Source: Pseudomonadota bacterium
GTDB taxonomy: Bacteria > Myxococcota_A > UBA796 > SXON01
Length of the DNA: 64,000 bases
NCBI GenBank assembly: GCA_030685065.1
Contig: JAUXQH010000070.1
Span: 1-64,000, forward strand
Direction: 5' to 3'
Below the pieces are notes generated by a model. That model did not search any database. It was not told the origin of the DNA and was given only the letters and a program-made list of their open reading frames with translations. The position numbers and the translations under genes were made by a program. This document shows, in pieces, positions 29,579 to 40,250 of the stretch (positions within the stretch are counted from its first letter, which is position 1; the number at the start of each line of letters is the position of its first letter).

Positions 29579-29935
29579 GTGCTACCTATTGAACTGTTGC
29601 TCATCTCCCTGCTGATCGGCTGTGTGGCCTCGTCCCCCGAGCCCGTGTTCCAGCGTGAGTGCGACGCCCGGTCCGAGCCCAACCGCGATCGTCCGTTCGG
29701 TCTCGCTGTGACGAGTGACCCACCGCACTCCCAGGTGGTGATTGGCCCCACCGAGATCCGATTCAACGGCCGTGCCGTGACGCCCGAGCCAATCGGCGTG
29801 GAGATGAGCCAGGAGGCCCGCTTTGCTCTTCGCGCCACCCTCGCGGAGAACCGCAGACGAGTCATCAGGATTTGCGAGCCTAGCCGTGGTCAAGAAGCGG
29901 CTCAGCCTCGCGATGGCCGCGCGGCTCCTGCCTGA
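29579..29935 (+). CDS. Possible small lipoprotein
   Basis: From GTG 29579, 118 residues with a hydrophobic start and a lipobox-like end (PIELLLISLLIGC), then a short chain with a strand pair (SDPPHSQVVIGPTEIRFNG) reminiscent of PEGA-type surface modules. No ribosome site is visible and the last third overlaps another open frame. Given the short-signal lipoproteins elsewhere here it could be real, but the gene lies at the border of a repeat-rich, gene-poor stretch. The open frame begins at 29435 with no coding character before the GTG. Confidence 0.4.
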   Translation: MLPIELLLISLLIGCVASSPEPVFQRECDARSEPNRDRPFGLAVTSDPPHSQVVIGPTEIRFNGRAVTPEPIGVEMSQEARFALRATLAENRRRVIRICEPSRGQEAAQPRDGRAAPA

Positions 29936-30077
29936 GTACGAGCGCCGCGCCGGAGGGTTGGTCACACCGACTTCCTCGCGCTCCTGTTCGTCGAAAAGGT
30001 CGCCCACCGCACGCGTCGACAAGCTGGCCAAGTATGCCCAGTTCCAATACCTCAAGACCGTGTGTCGAGGCCTCCAA

Positions 30078-30336
30078 GACTTCGGCCTTCGGTCCTGTTT
30101 CCCCACCTTACCGCGACCGAAGTCGCCAAGACCTGAAGGTCCCCCCCGACTTCGGTCGTGTTTCCGCAGCTTTCCGCGACCGAGGTCCCCTCTGATGTCG
30201 AGGTCTCCCCGACTTCGGTCGTGTTTCCGCGCGTTTCCGCGACCGAAGTCCCCTCTGATGTCGAGGTCTCCCCGACTTCGGTCGTGTTTCCGCACGTTTC
30301 CGCGACTGGAAGCGGTGATGTCGAAAGGTCCGCCCG
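30078..30336. repeat. 63-bp tandem array with inverted arms in each unit
   Basis: Units begin at 30078, 30148, 30211 and 30274 (steps 70, 63, 63). A unit reads ACTTCGGTCG, an 18-base spacer with TTTCCGC twice, then CGACCGAAGT and a 25-base link (TCTGATGTCGAGGTC in its centre). The arms of the third unit are perfect 10-bp complements; the first unit and the end of the fourth are degenerate. Confidence 0.88.
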
Positions 30337-30362
30337 AGTTGAGTGGCGCGCTGCCGCGCCCG

Positions 30363-30410
30363 ACGACCGAAGTCGTGGTGACGTGAAGGTTCCCCTCCGA
30401 CTTCGGTCGT
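30363..30410. repeat. 13-bp inverted repeat hairpin next to the array
   Basis: ACGACCGAAGTCG (30363-30375) pairs perfectly with CGACTTCGGTCGT (30398-30410) across 22 bases. The arms are the same CGACCGAAGT/ACTTCGGTCG words as in the 63-bp units but in reversed order, as if half-units had been rearranged. Confidence 0.8.
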
Positions 30411-30963
30411 GATCGCGTGCTCGAGCGCGGCGAGCACATCAACCTCGGCGGCCGGTCGTGGCGAACCAAGCACATCGATCCGGAAACGCCGACCCTGGCG
30501 CTGATACGGCAAGCGTCCGGACTCCCGCCGTCTGACGCCACCGAGCCCGCCGGCCTACGAGGGTTGCCGAGCCGTGCGCAAGGCACCCGAGCGTCCCGCC
30601 GCACCCAAGTCACCCACCCGGTGACAGCCAAGCCACCAACCTCATCTTTTGTAAATTCACGGCCGTTCCCACCGACGCGTCGGCTCCGGCGGACCGGCAA
30701 GGCCACCGCGGCCCTCTCGGCGGCTATCCAGAGGGCGCGCCGCCTACCTCGCGCGGACAAAAGCGTCGCAGGAACGGTCCCTTCGAACGCCTGCCTACCT
30801 TGGCCGACCGCTACTTGGCAACCGAGTCAAGGCCCCGTCTTTCCACGCGCGGCGGAGGAACGGCGCCGAGTGCCGAGCATCGAGGGCGGGCAACGAGCCC
30901 AAGATCCAGGAATCAAGTGCAACATCTTGCGTGATCACGGCGCCGAAGGGTAGGAGGCGGGCC

Positions 30964-31647
30964 ATGCATGACCATCCCGTTCCGGACGAAGCCGCCGAAG
31001 AGCCCCTCGAAAAGCCGTGGCTCCTGCGGGCCATCGAGCTCGTTCTCGCGGATCCCGGCGAGCTGCGGGCGCAGGCGCTCGCGACGCGCAAGCGCTTTGC
31101 CGCGGAATACCGAAGGGACGAGAGCGACACGTTGGTACGTGAGAAAGCGGCCCAGCACGTCGTTGCCACGCGCTCGAATCACGCCGCGTTCGTCGGCGCG
31201 GCCACGGGGTTGACCGGCGTGATCCCCGGATTGGGAACAGTGCTCGCCACGGTCGGCGGGGCATCGGCCGACGCCGCCCTCACAATGAAGTACCAGATCG
31301 AGATGGTCATGGAGATCGCGACCATCTACGACCACGACGTCCGCATCGACGAGGAGAAGATGATCTGCATGTTCGTCGCCGGGCTCGGCGCTACGAACCA
31401 ATTCGTGAAGGAAGCGGGGAAGCAGCTCTCGTCAAAAGCGTTCGTCACGATGGTACAGCAGACGTTGAGAGGCGCTCTGCTCCAAGCGGTCAAGGTGCTC
31501 TTCCGTCAGCTCGGGATCACCTTCAGCCGGAAGGCTCTCGAAAAGGCGATTCCGTTCGGGATCGGCGTAGTCATCGGCGGTGTGGCCAACAAGGCGCTCA
31601 CCTCCTATGTCGGCGGTCGGGCAATCGATACGTACAAGGTCCTGTGA
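30964..31647 (+). CDS. EcsC-family protein
   Basis: A 227-residue protein. ATG 30964 has AGGAGG seven to eight bases upstream, deciding against the open frame from 30931. After about 60 charged helical residues comes an EcsC pattern: NHAAFVGAATGLTGVIPG, LGTVLATVGGASADAALTMK, a long amphipathic middle, then AIPFGIGVVIGGVANKALTS and a final helix (GRAIDTYKVL). EcsC proteins are hydrophobic, membrane-associated helical proteins named after a Bacillus gene next to an ABC exporter; their role is unclear. Here it stands alone, between repeats and a small lipoprotein. Confidence 0.85.
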   Translation: MHDHPVPDEAAEEPLEKPWLLRAIELVLADPGELRAQALATRKRFAAEYRRDESDTLVREKAAQHVVATRSNHAAFVGAATGLTGVIPGLGTVLATVGGASADAALTMKYQIEMVMEIATIYDHDVRIDEEKMICMFVAGLGATNQFVKEAGKQLSSKAFVTMVQQTLRGALLQAVKVLFRQLGITFSRKALEKAIPFGIGVVIGGVANKALTSYVGGRAIDTYKVL

Positions 31648-31806
31648 CGGTGGGGGGCTCTCCCCGCCACATCGGATTGCGCGCACGGACGGTCGGATCG
31701 ACTCACGGCCGAAGGTGCCACGCGTTCGTTGGCCGACCATCCGGGAGCTGACCGTGGGGTGCCCCGCGCGAGGAGCGCGCAGGGCGGCCGCGGAAGCGGC
31801 CGGTCC

Positions 31807-31834
31807 GCCTGCCCTCCGTCCGCGGAGGGCAGGC
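31807..31834. terminator. Strong GC hairpin downstream of the EcsC gene
   Basis: GCCTGCCCTCCG (31807-31818) pairs perfectly with CGGAGGGCAGGC (31823-31834) around TCCG, a 12-bp stem without a following T-run. It lies 160 bases after the EcsC stop in a GC-only intergenic stretch (31648-31941) that has no gene. It may end transcription or be a dispersed intergenic hairpin. Confidence 0.5.
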
Positions 31835-31941
31835 GACCGAGGCGGAACGCCGAGCCCGGAGCGGTCCGGCCCCGAGCGCAGCGAGGGGACGCGCCCCATC
31901 CGAGTGTCGCGCATCGGAGAGCGCGCCGCTATGATTCGGGC

Positions 31942-32454
31942 ATGTGGCTCTTGTTCTTCCTCGCCTGCACCGGTGCCCCGCTGAAGGAGGACTCCGCCGC
32001 TCCCGACGGGTGCTTCTCCGAGCCCGCGACCGTCGAGGTCGGCGGCGGGTCCCTGGCGTTCGAGCCCGTGGCGGACGGCGCGGAGATGACGATGGTGCAC
32101 GGGCCGCAGGGGGGCTGGCACGTGCTCGCCAGCGCGCGCTTCTCGGACGTGAACCCCATCGTGGCGATCCACTACACGGTCGCGGTCACGTCGGGGGCCG
32201 GCGCCGGGCAGATCGTGGTGGACAACGAGTACCGGGTGCTGATCGTGGAGGATGTGGAGTGCGGCGGGTACTACCCCGGGATGTACGGCTACCTCGACGT
32301 GAGCGCGCTCGCGGACGGTGAGCTCGACACGCCCCCGGAGCTCCTGGCCGGGCAGGACCTCCTGCTCCGGATGGACGTCACCGACCTCGACGGGCGCGTC
32401 GCGAGCGACACGCTGACCGGCAGGGCCGCGCTCGATCCGGTCGACGCGGACTGA
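31942..32454 (+). CDS. Small lipoprotein, MWLLFFLAC type
   Basis: A 170-residue lipoprotein with an eight-residue signal before the cysteine (MWLLFFLAC) and a second Cys soon after (GCFSEP). The mature domain (about 130 residues) has beta-strand character (HVLASARFSDVNPIVAIHYT, IVVDNEYRVLIVEDV) that suggests an Ig-like or carbohydrate-binding-like sandwich. No family is recognised. Upstream of ATG 31942 the frame is open but GC-only intergenic sequence, and no clear ribosome site is present. Its stop abuts the stop of the convergent TonB-C-like gene. Confidence 0.7.
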   Translation: MWLLFFLACTGAPLKEDSAAPDGCFSEPATVEVGGGSLAFEPVADGAEMTMVHGPQGGWHVLASARFSDVNPIVAIHYTVAVTSGAGAGQIVVDNEYRVLIVEDVECGGYYPGMYGYLDVSALADGELDTPPELLAGQDLLLRMDVTDLDGRVASDTLTGRAALDPVDAD

Positions 32455-33108
32455 TCAGGGTCCGTCCTGGGCCTCGAACCGCACGGGGAGATCGAGCTCC
32501 TTCGGCGGGGTCGTTCCCTCCGCGACCTCCAACCGGAGCTTCTTCGCGCCGGCGACGGCCGCCTCCGCGAGGGCATCCACGCATCGCGTCGCGCGGGCCT
32601 TGGCCACGGTGCCGTCCGGAGCCAGCTCGATCCGCACGAGGCACGTGCCGGCGCTGATCCCCGCGGCGACGGCGGCCTTCGGCAGCTTGGGGCGCGCGGG
32701 CTTGCCCTTCCACAGCGGGGCGGGGGCGCCCGCCGCTACCGGGAGCAGCCCCAGCGGGCGGAGGAGGTACACGACGCGGTCGGGCGTGCTGACCGCCTTG
32801 GGCTCGGCGTCCTCGAACCCGAGCACGGTGAAGAGCACGGTCACGTCCTCCGCGTGGGGCGCCGCGGAGGGCTGCCAGCGCCACGCCTTGCCCAGCTCGC
32901 GCGCGGTGTCGACGAGCCCGGTCGGGCAGCCCTTGGCCACGGCCACGGACCCGACGACGCCGAGCCCGTCGACCTGGAGGGTGAGCGTGCACGGCCAGGT
33001 GCCGGACTCCGGGAGCAGGTCGAGGTCGGGGATCGTCGGCACCGGCGCGTCGAGCGTGGCGGTGAACATCATCCCGGCGAGGGCGTGGGCGGCGAGGAGC
33101 AGCAACAT
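32455..33108 (-). CDS. Secreted protein with TonB C-terminal-like domain
   Basis: A 217-residue exported protein with a short signal (MLLLLAAHALAG). Residues about 145-215 follow the TonB C-terminal pattern: AGTCLVRIELAPDGTVAKAR, an Ala-rich helix (CVDALAEAAVAGAKKLRLE) and a last strand (LPVRFEAQ). Unlike TonB it has no N-terminal anchor beyond the signal and no long Pro/Lys linker, so it is probably a free periplasmic relative. An N-terminal half of similar size (LTLQVDGLGVVGSVAVAKGC) may be a second copy of the same fold. It is not coupled to a transporter here. Confidence 0.7.
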   Translation of the reverse strand: MLLLLAAHALAGMMFTATLDAPVPTIPDLDLLPESGTWPCTLTLQVDGLGVVGSVAVAKGCPTGLVDTARELGKAWRWQPSAAPHAEDVTVLFTVLGFEDAEPKAVSTPDRVVYLLRPLGLLPVAAGAPAPLWKGKPARPKLPKAAVAAGISAGTCLVRIELAPDGTVAKARATRCVDALAEAAVAGAKKLRLEVAEGTTPPKELDLPVRFEAQDGP

Positions 33109-33127
33109 ACGCCGCGCTGTATCCGGA

Positions 33128-33460
33128 TCAGGAGGCCCCGGGCGACGCGAGCCGTTTCGGGGCCTTCCGCCGCCACGCCTCGGTCAGGAGCGCCTCTACG
33201 TCCTCGGAGCGGGCTGCGGCGAGGTCGATCCGGACGCCGCAGAGCTTCGCGCCCCAATGGAGCTCGTGCAGGGCCTCGGGGTGGGAGGCGACCACGGCGG
33301 GGATCCTGTCGAGGTCCAGGAACACGTGCAGGAACCGGTGATCGGGCGGCAGCGTGGCGAAGATCTTGCCCTGGACGCGAAAGGAGCGGGCCTCGAAGTG
33401 GGGCTCCTCCGTGGCTTGCGGCAGCGAGAGAGCGAAGGCCCAGGCGTCGCCCACGTTCAT
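33128..33460 (-). CDS. MmcQ/YjbR-family protein
   Basis: A 110-residue cytosolic protein of the YjbR/MmcQ (CyaY-like fold) group: LSLPQATEEPHFEARSFRVQ, GKIFATLPPDHRFLHVFLD, and a C-terminal Trp/Leu stretch (ELHWGAKLCGVRIDLAA). The family has a double-wing fold thought to bind DNA or ligand, with no proven function. ATG 33460 lies in an ATGA overlap with the upstream lipoprotein stop, which decides the start; the longer frame to 34435 is not coding there. Confidence 0.85.
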   Translation of the reverse strand: MNVGDAWAFALSLPQATEEPHFEARSFRVQGKIFATLPPDHRFLHVFLDLDRIPAVVASHPEALHELHWGAKLCGVRIDLAAARSEDVEALLTEAWRRKAPKRLASPGAS

Positions 33461-33990
33461 CGTGCGATCTCGTAGAGCCGCACGTCGGTCCACGTGAGCG
33501 TGTCCATCGCGAGGGACTCGCCGTCGGCGTCCTCGAGGCTGACGCCCTCGAACGTGACGGTGGCGAGGGCATCGTCGCTCGCGGCTTCTCGCGTGGTGCT
33601 CACCGTGATCGTGCCGGCGGTCGGCGTGTACGTCTGGACGATCGAGGCCTCCCCCTCGGCCCCGCACCAACCCGCATCGAGGTTGCACCCCACCTCCACG
33701 CTCATCCGCACGGTGTCGTCGGGAAGCGTGTAGGTGGCTGCGCCGCTGCCCTCGGTCAGCGCGTCCGCAAAGGCGGGCACGTCGAGCAGGAGCCGCAGCG
33801 AGTCGCCCACGGCCGTGATGCGGTACTGGCAGCCCATCGGCTCGAGCGTGCTCGCGAAGCCCGAGCCCAGCGTGCCCTCGTACGGGCCGCCGCACTCCAC
33901 GTCGGCGTCGTCGTCGACGGAGCTGACGCTTACGGTGCCGTTCAGGAATCGGCCGCATCCGAGGAGGAGCAACGGGAGGAGGAGGCGCAT
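33457..33990 (-). CDS. Small lipoprotein with four cysteines
   Basis: A 177-residue lipoprotein: signal MRLLLPLLLLGC with an Arg after Met, then an Asp/Val linker. The mature part has three further Cys (ECGGPY, EPMGCQYR, VGCNLDAGWCG) that could make two disulfides, and alternating Thr/Val strands (ASIVQTYTPTAGTITVSTT). No recognised domain. It is coupled to the YjbR-like gene (ATGA), an odd pairing of an exported and a cytosolic protein. Confidence 0.75.
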   Translation of the reverse strand: MRLLLPLLLLGCGRFLNGTVSVSSVDDDADVECGGPYEGTLGSGFASTLEPMGCQYRITAVGDSLRLLLDVPAFADALTEGSGAATYTLPDDTVRMSVEVGCNLDAGWCGAEGEASIVQTYTPTAGTITVSTTREAASDDALATVTFEGVSLEDADGESLAMDTLTWTDVRLYEIAR

Positions 33991-34067
33991 CCTCGGGCTC
34001 TATCATCGGCGATCGAGCTGTAAGCCCTCGGCGTGGCCGCGCGATGTACGGGCGCAACGGAGCCGAT

Positions 34068-34520
34068 ATGTCCCGCCTCGACCAGCTCGCAATCCAAAGC
34101 CCCTGCTCCGCGAGCTGGGCGAAGATGGACGGCACCGACACGCGGCGCTTCTGTGTCAGCTGCGAGAAGGCGGTCCACAACCTCTCGGCGATGGCGCCGT
34201 GCGAGGCGGAGGCCCTCCTGGCGAGCCCGGGGCCGGCGCCGTGCGTGCGCTTCTTGCGCCGCGGCGATGGGTCGATCGTGTTCAACCTCGCCCGCGCCGC
34301 CGCCCTCGCCGCGACCAGCGCCCTGGTGGCCTGCGGCGCGCCCCACCATGTCGAGCTGATGGGGGACGTTGCGTACGTGCCGCCCGTGGAGCCCGTGGTG
34401 GTGAGTCCCGTGGAGTCGGTCATTCCGGAGGCCACCGAGGCGCCGCCGGCGCCGGAGATCCCGGTGGAGGTTCTCGAGGACGCCGATGTCTACCCGGTCA
34501 TGGGGAAGATGGCGCGGTAG
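34068..34520 (+). CDS. Membrane protein with CxxC-type N-terminal domain
   Basis: A 150-residue protein. ATG 34068 with GGAG six bases upstream is preferred to ATG 34044. The first 70 residues read as a recurrent but unnamed domain: SPCSASWAKMDGTDTRRFCV, SCEKAVHNLSAM, CEAEALL, CVRFLRRGDGSIVF. The four Cys are placed like a small zinc or disulfide knot. Proteins with this start occur in Planctomycetota, Acidobacteriota and Myxococcota. One hydrophobic segment follows (ARAAALAATSALVAC) and then a Pro/Val/Glu-rich tail outside. The 3' end overlaps the convergent EEP gene by 23 bases. Confidence 0.7.
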   Translation: MSRLDQLAIQSPCSASWAKMDGTDTRRFCVSCEKAVHNLSAMAPCEAEALLASPGPAPCVRFLRRGDGSIVFNLARAAALAATSALVACGAPHHVELMGDVAYVPPVEPVVVSPVESVIPEATEAPPAPEIPVEVLEDADVYPVMGKMAR

Positions 34521-35259
34521 GGGCGGGGGGCGGGCCGGCGAAGGCGACCGAGACGCCGAAGTGGTCGGTCAGCCATTTTTCTGGCACCGGTACGTCCGGC
34601 CAGCGGACGGCGGGCGCCGCGCGCCACTTCGAGTCGCGCCGGGCGCAGATGTGGTCGATGGCTGCGCAGGGTGCGGAGTCACGACGGATCGGATCGCCGG
34701 CTCCCGCGGTGAGGGCTTCGAGGCCCGCGTCGTCAAGGGCCTTTTCGAGCGCGACGCGGTTCGCGCGCGAGCCGTAGTAGCGGGGGCTCACGAGAGCCTG
34801 GTTGAGGTCGCCGAGGACGAAGAATTCGTCGTCCGGGTAGGCCAGGCGAATTCGTTTCCAGTCGCTTGCCTGCACGGCGAGCGCCGCGCCGAACGCGGCT
34901 CCCCCCGCGCTCGGGTGCTCTCGCCAGGGGCTCCCAATCCAGGGGAGGACCGTGCCGTACACGATGAACGGAGCGCCGGATGTGGGGAGGATGCGCGCGG
35001 CCGCCGCGCGATCGGGATCCGAGGTCTCGAGGGGTTGGAGTGGGTACTGGGACCAGATCGTCACCCACCGATGCTCGGGGCGGTGGAGGCCGTCCCGTCC
35101 CGCGGTTGAGGAGTGGGACCAGGGATGACCGGGCATGAAGCTGTCGTGCGTCTCGGTGAGGACCCACACGTCGGCCTGTTCGCGATCGGTGTGGGCGCGC
35201 ATCTCCCGGCGACGCTTCTCCACCACGGGCAACGCGAGATTCCAGGTGGCCAACTTCAT
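34498..35259 (-). CDS. Endonuclease/exonuclease/phosphatase-family protein
   Basis: A 253-residue EEP-superfamily protein. The start ATG 35259 (MKLATWNLALP) is chosen because the first EEP strand and its Asn begin there; the open frame continues to 35340 without homology. Motifs: ATWNL (metal Asn), WVLTETHDS (metal Glu), FFVLGDLNQAL (GDxN) and LTDHFGVSVAF (catalytic Asp-His). It should be a Mg-dependent phosphodiesterase acting on nucleic acid or a phosphorylated small molecule. No signal peptide is seen. A single gene, downstream of the ATP synthase operon on the same strand. Confidence 0.85.
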   Translation of the reverse strand: MKLATWNLALPVVEKRRREMRAHTDREQADVWVLTETHDSFMPGHPWSHSSTAGRDGLHRPEHRWVTIWSQYPLQPLETSDPDRAAAARILPTSGAPFIVYGTVLPWIGSPWREHPSAGGAAFGAALAVQASDWKRIRLAYPDDEFFVLGDLNQALVSPRYYGSRANRVALEKALDDAGLEALTAGAGDPIRRDSAPCAAIDHICARRDSKWRAAPAVRWPDVPVPEKWLTDHFGVSVAFAGPPPAPTAPSSP

Positions 35260-35316
35260 CCGTGGTTTTAGGACGTTGGAGCCGCGGTGTCCAGCGAGCC
35301 CTGCCTCCGGGGCGTT

Positions 35317-35335
35317 GCGGGGGCGGAGCCCCCGC
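35317..35335. terminator. GC hairpin downstream of the ATP synthase operon
   Basis: GCGGGGGC (35317-35324) pairs with GCCCCCGC (35328-35335) around GGA, between the atpC stop (35416) and the EEP gene start (35259). A second 7-bp dyad (GCGAGGC ... GCCTCGC) lies at about 35361-35394. There is no T-run on either side. It is a candidate end of the atp transcript. Confidence 0.45.
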
Positions 35336-35415
35336 CCCACGAACCAACCCCCAAAACGCCGCGAGGCCCACCCCCCGAAGGAGATGAGCCTCGCGATGCC
35401 GTCCGGGGACGGGAG

Positions 35416-35694
35416 CTACTTCTCCAGCTCGTCGCAGCTGTCGACGAGCAGGACCACCCGGTCGGGGCCCGCCTCGGCGAAGCCCGCACCGACTTGGAAG
35501 CGGAGCACGCCCGACGCGTTCCGCACCTTCACGACGCCGGGCGAGAGCACGGTGAGGAAGGGGATGTGCCGGGGCAGCACGCCGAACTCGCCGAGCTCGC
35601 CCGGCGCCTGCACGTCGATCGCGGTGCCCTTCCAGGCCACCTTGCGCGGCGTGACGATCTCGACGTGAAGCTCGGTAGGGCTGGGGGAGGCCAT
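35416..35694 (-). CDS. atpC: ATP synthase F1 epsilon subunit, short form
   Basis: A 92-residue epsilon subunit, last gene of the operon, three bases after atpD. It has the N-terminal beta-sandwich (LHVEIVTPRKVAWKG, APGELGEFGVLPRHIPFLTV, LRFQVGAGFAEAGPDRVVLL) that binds gamma and the c-ring. The usual C-terminal pair of helices (about 40-45 residues) is missing: the chain ends right after SCDELEK. In other bacteria those helices inhibit ATP hydrolysis, so this enzyme should lack that brake or use another. No frameshift remnant of the helices is visible downstream. Confidence 0.95.
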   Translation of the reverse strand: MASPSPTELHVEIVTPRKVAWKGTAIDVQAPGELGEFGVLPRHIPFLTVLSPGVVKVRNASGVLRFQVGAGFAEAGPDRVVLLVDSCDELEK

Positions 35695-35697
35695 GGG

Positions 35698-38084
<2,387 letters not shown>

Positions 38085-38120
38085 CTCAGTCTCCTACCTG
38101 GCTTGGACCTGAACTCGGAC

Positions 38121-39641
38121 CTACTTCCAGGTCGACCGGAAGGACTTGACCGTCGCGAGCGAGCGCTCCTTCAGATCGTTGCCCTTGAAGCTCAGCTTCT
38201 GCGCGAGCTCCTGCGCGACCGGATGCGACTCGAGGTGGGTCGCGAGGTCGGACAGGAAGCGGCGCACGTCGGACACCTCGACATCGTCGAGCGCGCCTTC
38301 GTTGCCCGCCAGGATCTGGATGATCTGGATGTGCATCGCGACGGGCGAGTACTGGTCCTGCTTGAGGAGCTCGACCAGGCGGGTGCCGCGGGCGAGCTGC
38401 TTGCGGGTGGTCTCGTCGAGGTCCGAGGCGAAGGCCGAGAAGGCCTGGAGCTCGCGGTACTGGGCGAGGGTCAGCTTGAGCTGGCCCGCGACCGCCTTCA
38501 TGGCCGCGACCTGCGCCGAGCCGCCGACGCGCGACACCGAGAGGCCTACGTTCACCGCGGGGCGGACGCCCGAGAAGAACAGGCTGGTCTCGAGGAAGAT
38601 CTGACCGTCGGTGATCGAGATCACGTTGGTCGGGATGTAGGCGGCTACGTCACCGGCCTGCGTCTCGATGATGGGGAGCGCGGTGAGCGAGCCCGCGCCT
38701 GCGTCATCCGACATCTTGGCGGAGCGCTCGAGGAGGCGCGAGTGCAGGTAGAACACGTCGCCGGGGTAGGCCTCGCGGCCCGGGGGGCGGCGAAGGAGCA
38801 GCGAGAGCTGGCGGTAGGCGGCGGCCTGCTTGGACAGATCGTCGTAGACGATCAGGCAGTGCATGCCGTTGTCGCGGTAGTACTCGCCGAGGGTCGCGCC
38901 GGTGTAGGGCGCGAGGAACTGGAGCGGCGCCGGGGCGGAGGCGGGGGCGCTGATGACGGTGGTGTACTCCATCGCGCCGTGCTGCTTCAGCTTCTCGACG
39001 ACCTGGGCCACGGTCGACTGCTTCTGGCCGATCGCGACGTAGATGCAGTGCATCTTGCGCTTGGGATCGTTCAGGAACTGGCGCTGGTTGATGATCGCGT
39101 CGATCGCGACCGCGGTCTTGCCGGTCTGGCGGTCGCCGATGATGAGCTCGCGCTGGCCGCGGCCGACGGGGATCATGCCGTCGATGGCCTTGATGCCGGT
39201 CTCGACGGGCTCGTGCACCGACTTGCGCTTGACGATGCCGGGCGCCTTGATCTCGACGGGCTTGATGAAGTCCTGCGGGATCGGCGGGCCGCCGTCGATG
39301 GGGTTCCCGAGGGCGTCGAGGACGCGGCCGAGCGTCGCGGGGCCGACGGCCACGGACACGATCTGGCCGGTGCGGCTGACGCTGTCGCCTTCCTTGACGG
39401 AGCGGTCATCGCCGAGGAGGGCGACACCGACGTTGTCCTCTTCGAGGTTGAGGACCATGCCCTTCAGCCCGCCCGGGAACTCGAGGAGCTCGCCCGCGAG
39501 GGCGTTCTCGAGGCCGTAGACGCGGGCGATGCCGTCGCCCACGGAGAGGACGGTGCCGGTCTCGCTGATGGCGACCCGGGCGTCGTAATTCTTGATCTGC
39601 TGCTTGAGGATCTGGCTGATCTCTTCGGCGCGGATGTCCAT
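38121..39641 (-). CDS. atpA: ATP synthase F1 alpha subunit
   Basis: A 506-residue alpha subunit: [17 protein letters not shown] at the start, Walker [28 protein letters not shown], and the C-terminal helical domain. It binds non-catalytic nucleotides and pairs with beta. Length is typical (about 500-510). Between its start (39641) and the atpH stop (39699) there is a 57-base gap with a hairpin, the largest gap in this operon. Confidence 0.98.
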   Translation of the reverse strand: MDIRAEEISQILKQQIKNYDARVAISETGTVLSVGDGIARVYGLENALAGELLEFPGGLKGMVLNLEEDNVGVALLGDDRSVKEGDSVSRTGQIVSVAVGPATLGRVLDALGNPIDGGPPIPQDFIKPVEIKAPGIVKRKSVHEPVETGIKAIDGMIPVGRGQRELIIGDRQTGKTAVAIDAIINQRQFLNDPKRKMHCIYVAIGQKQSTVAQVVEKLKQHGAMEYTTVISAPASAPAPLQFLAPYTGATLGEYYRDNGMHCLIVYDDLSKQAAAYRQLSLLLRRPPGREAYPGDVFYLHSRLLERSAKMSDDAGAGSLTALPIIETQAGDVAAYIPTNVISITDGQIFLETSLFFSGVRPAVNVGLSVSRVGGSAQVAAMKAVAGQLKLTLAQYRELQAFSAFASDLDETTRKQLARGTRLVELLKQDQYSPVAMHIQIIQILAGNEGALDDVEVSDVRRFLSDLATHLESHPVAQELAQKLSFKGNDLKERSLATVKSFRSTWK

Positions 39642-39681
39642 GGGGTTCCTCTCTGGCGGGGCCGAGGCCCGGCGTGGGGGT

Positions 39682-39698
39682 GCGGGGGAGGCCCCCGC
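39682..39698. other. Intercistronic GC hairpin between atpH and atpA
   Basis: GCGGGGG (39682-39688) pairs with CCCCCGC (39692-39698) around AGG, directly after the atpH stop on the minus strand. The same GCGGGGG/CCCCCGC word occurs in the hairpin after atpC. It could set relative amounts of F0-arm and F1-head subunits through mRNA processing or partial termination. Confidence 0.5.
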
Positions 39699-40250
39699 TT
39701 AGGCCTGGGAAGGGTTGACGAGGGTGAGCTGGAGGCGTTCGAGGCGGGTCCGCAGCGAGGCGTCGTAGACGCGGCCGCCGACCTGGGCCACCAGGCCGCC
39801 GAGCAGGGAAGGATCGACGCGGGACTCGAGCACCACCTTCTTGCCGGTGGTCTGCGTCAGCGCGCGGCCCACGGCCTCCCGCATCACCGGCGTGAGCTCG
39901 GCGGCGGTGGTCACCGTGGCGCGGACGCGGCCGGCCTCGGCGTCGGAGAGGGCCCGGTACTCACGAACGATGTTCGAGAGGGCGGCGAAGCGGTCCTTGT
40001 CGAGCAGGAGCCGCAGGAAGTTGATCGTGATCGGATGGAGCGCGAGGCCGGGGGTGAACCGGTCGAGCACGGCGCGCCGCTCCGCGTGCGTGAACACGGG
40101 GTTCGACATCACGTTCCGGAGCTCGGGGGTGCCCTCGATCAGGCGGCCGAAGCGCTGCAGATCGTCCCCGAAGCGGTCGACCTGGTTCTCTTCGCGGCCG
40201 ATCTCGAGCATCGACTTTGCGTAGCGACGTGCGAGGGATCCCTCAACCAT
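39699..40250 (-). CDS. atpH: ATP synthase F1 delta subunit
   Basis: A 183-residue delta (OSCP) subunit: EGSLARRYAKSMLEIGREEN at the N terminus, NPVFTHAERRAVLDRF, LRLLLDKDRFAALSNIVREY, and the C-terminal strand VLESRVDPSLLGGLVAQVGG with YDASLRTRLERL. It joins F1 to the b/b' stalk. Its start overlaps the atpF stop by eight bases, so the stalk subunits and delta are coupled. Confidence 0.96.
   Translation of the reverse strand: MVEGSLARRYAKSMLEIGREENQVDRFGDDLQRFGRLIEGTPELRNVMSNPVFTHAERRAVLDRFTPGLALHPITINFLRLLLDKDRFAALSNIVREYRALSDAEAGRVRATVTTAAELTPVMREAVGRALTQTTGKKVVLESRVDPSLLGGLVAQVGGRVYDASLRTRLERLQLTLVNPSQA

Larger units (their letters stand above)
29936..30963. other. Gene-poor stretch with repeats
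   Basis: About 1 kb without a recognisable gene. Its left part holds a palindromic 63-bp tandem array and a 13-bp hairpin (separate entries). Open frames on both strands cross the array only because 63 is a multiple of three. The right part (30420-30950) has a 178-codon open frame without a domain, a ribosome site or a partner. Base use is more even here (for example TTTTGTAAATTC at 30646), which may mark a decayed or imported segment. Confidence 0.7.

Noticed and set aside
30078..30336. CRISPR array
   Set aside because: The whole 63-bp unit repeats, including the part that would be a spacer; no cas genes are nearby.
29582..30760. Minus-strand 392-codon frame with internal 21-residue repeats
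   Set aside because: The repeats are the 63-bp palindromic array translated; the period is a multiple of three, so all frames stay open. No domain or start site.
30417..30953. Plus-strand 178-codon frame
   Set aside because: No recognisable domain, no ribosome site, irregular codon use; possibly a decayed gene but not supportable.
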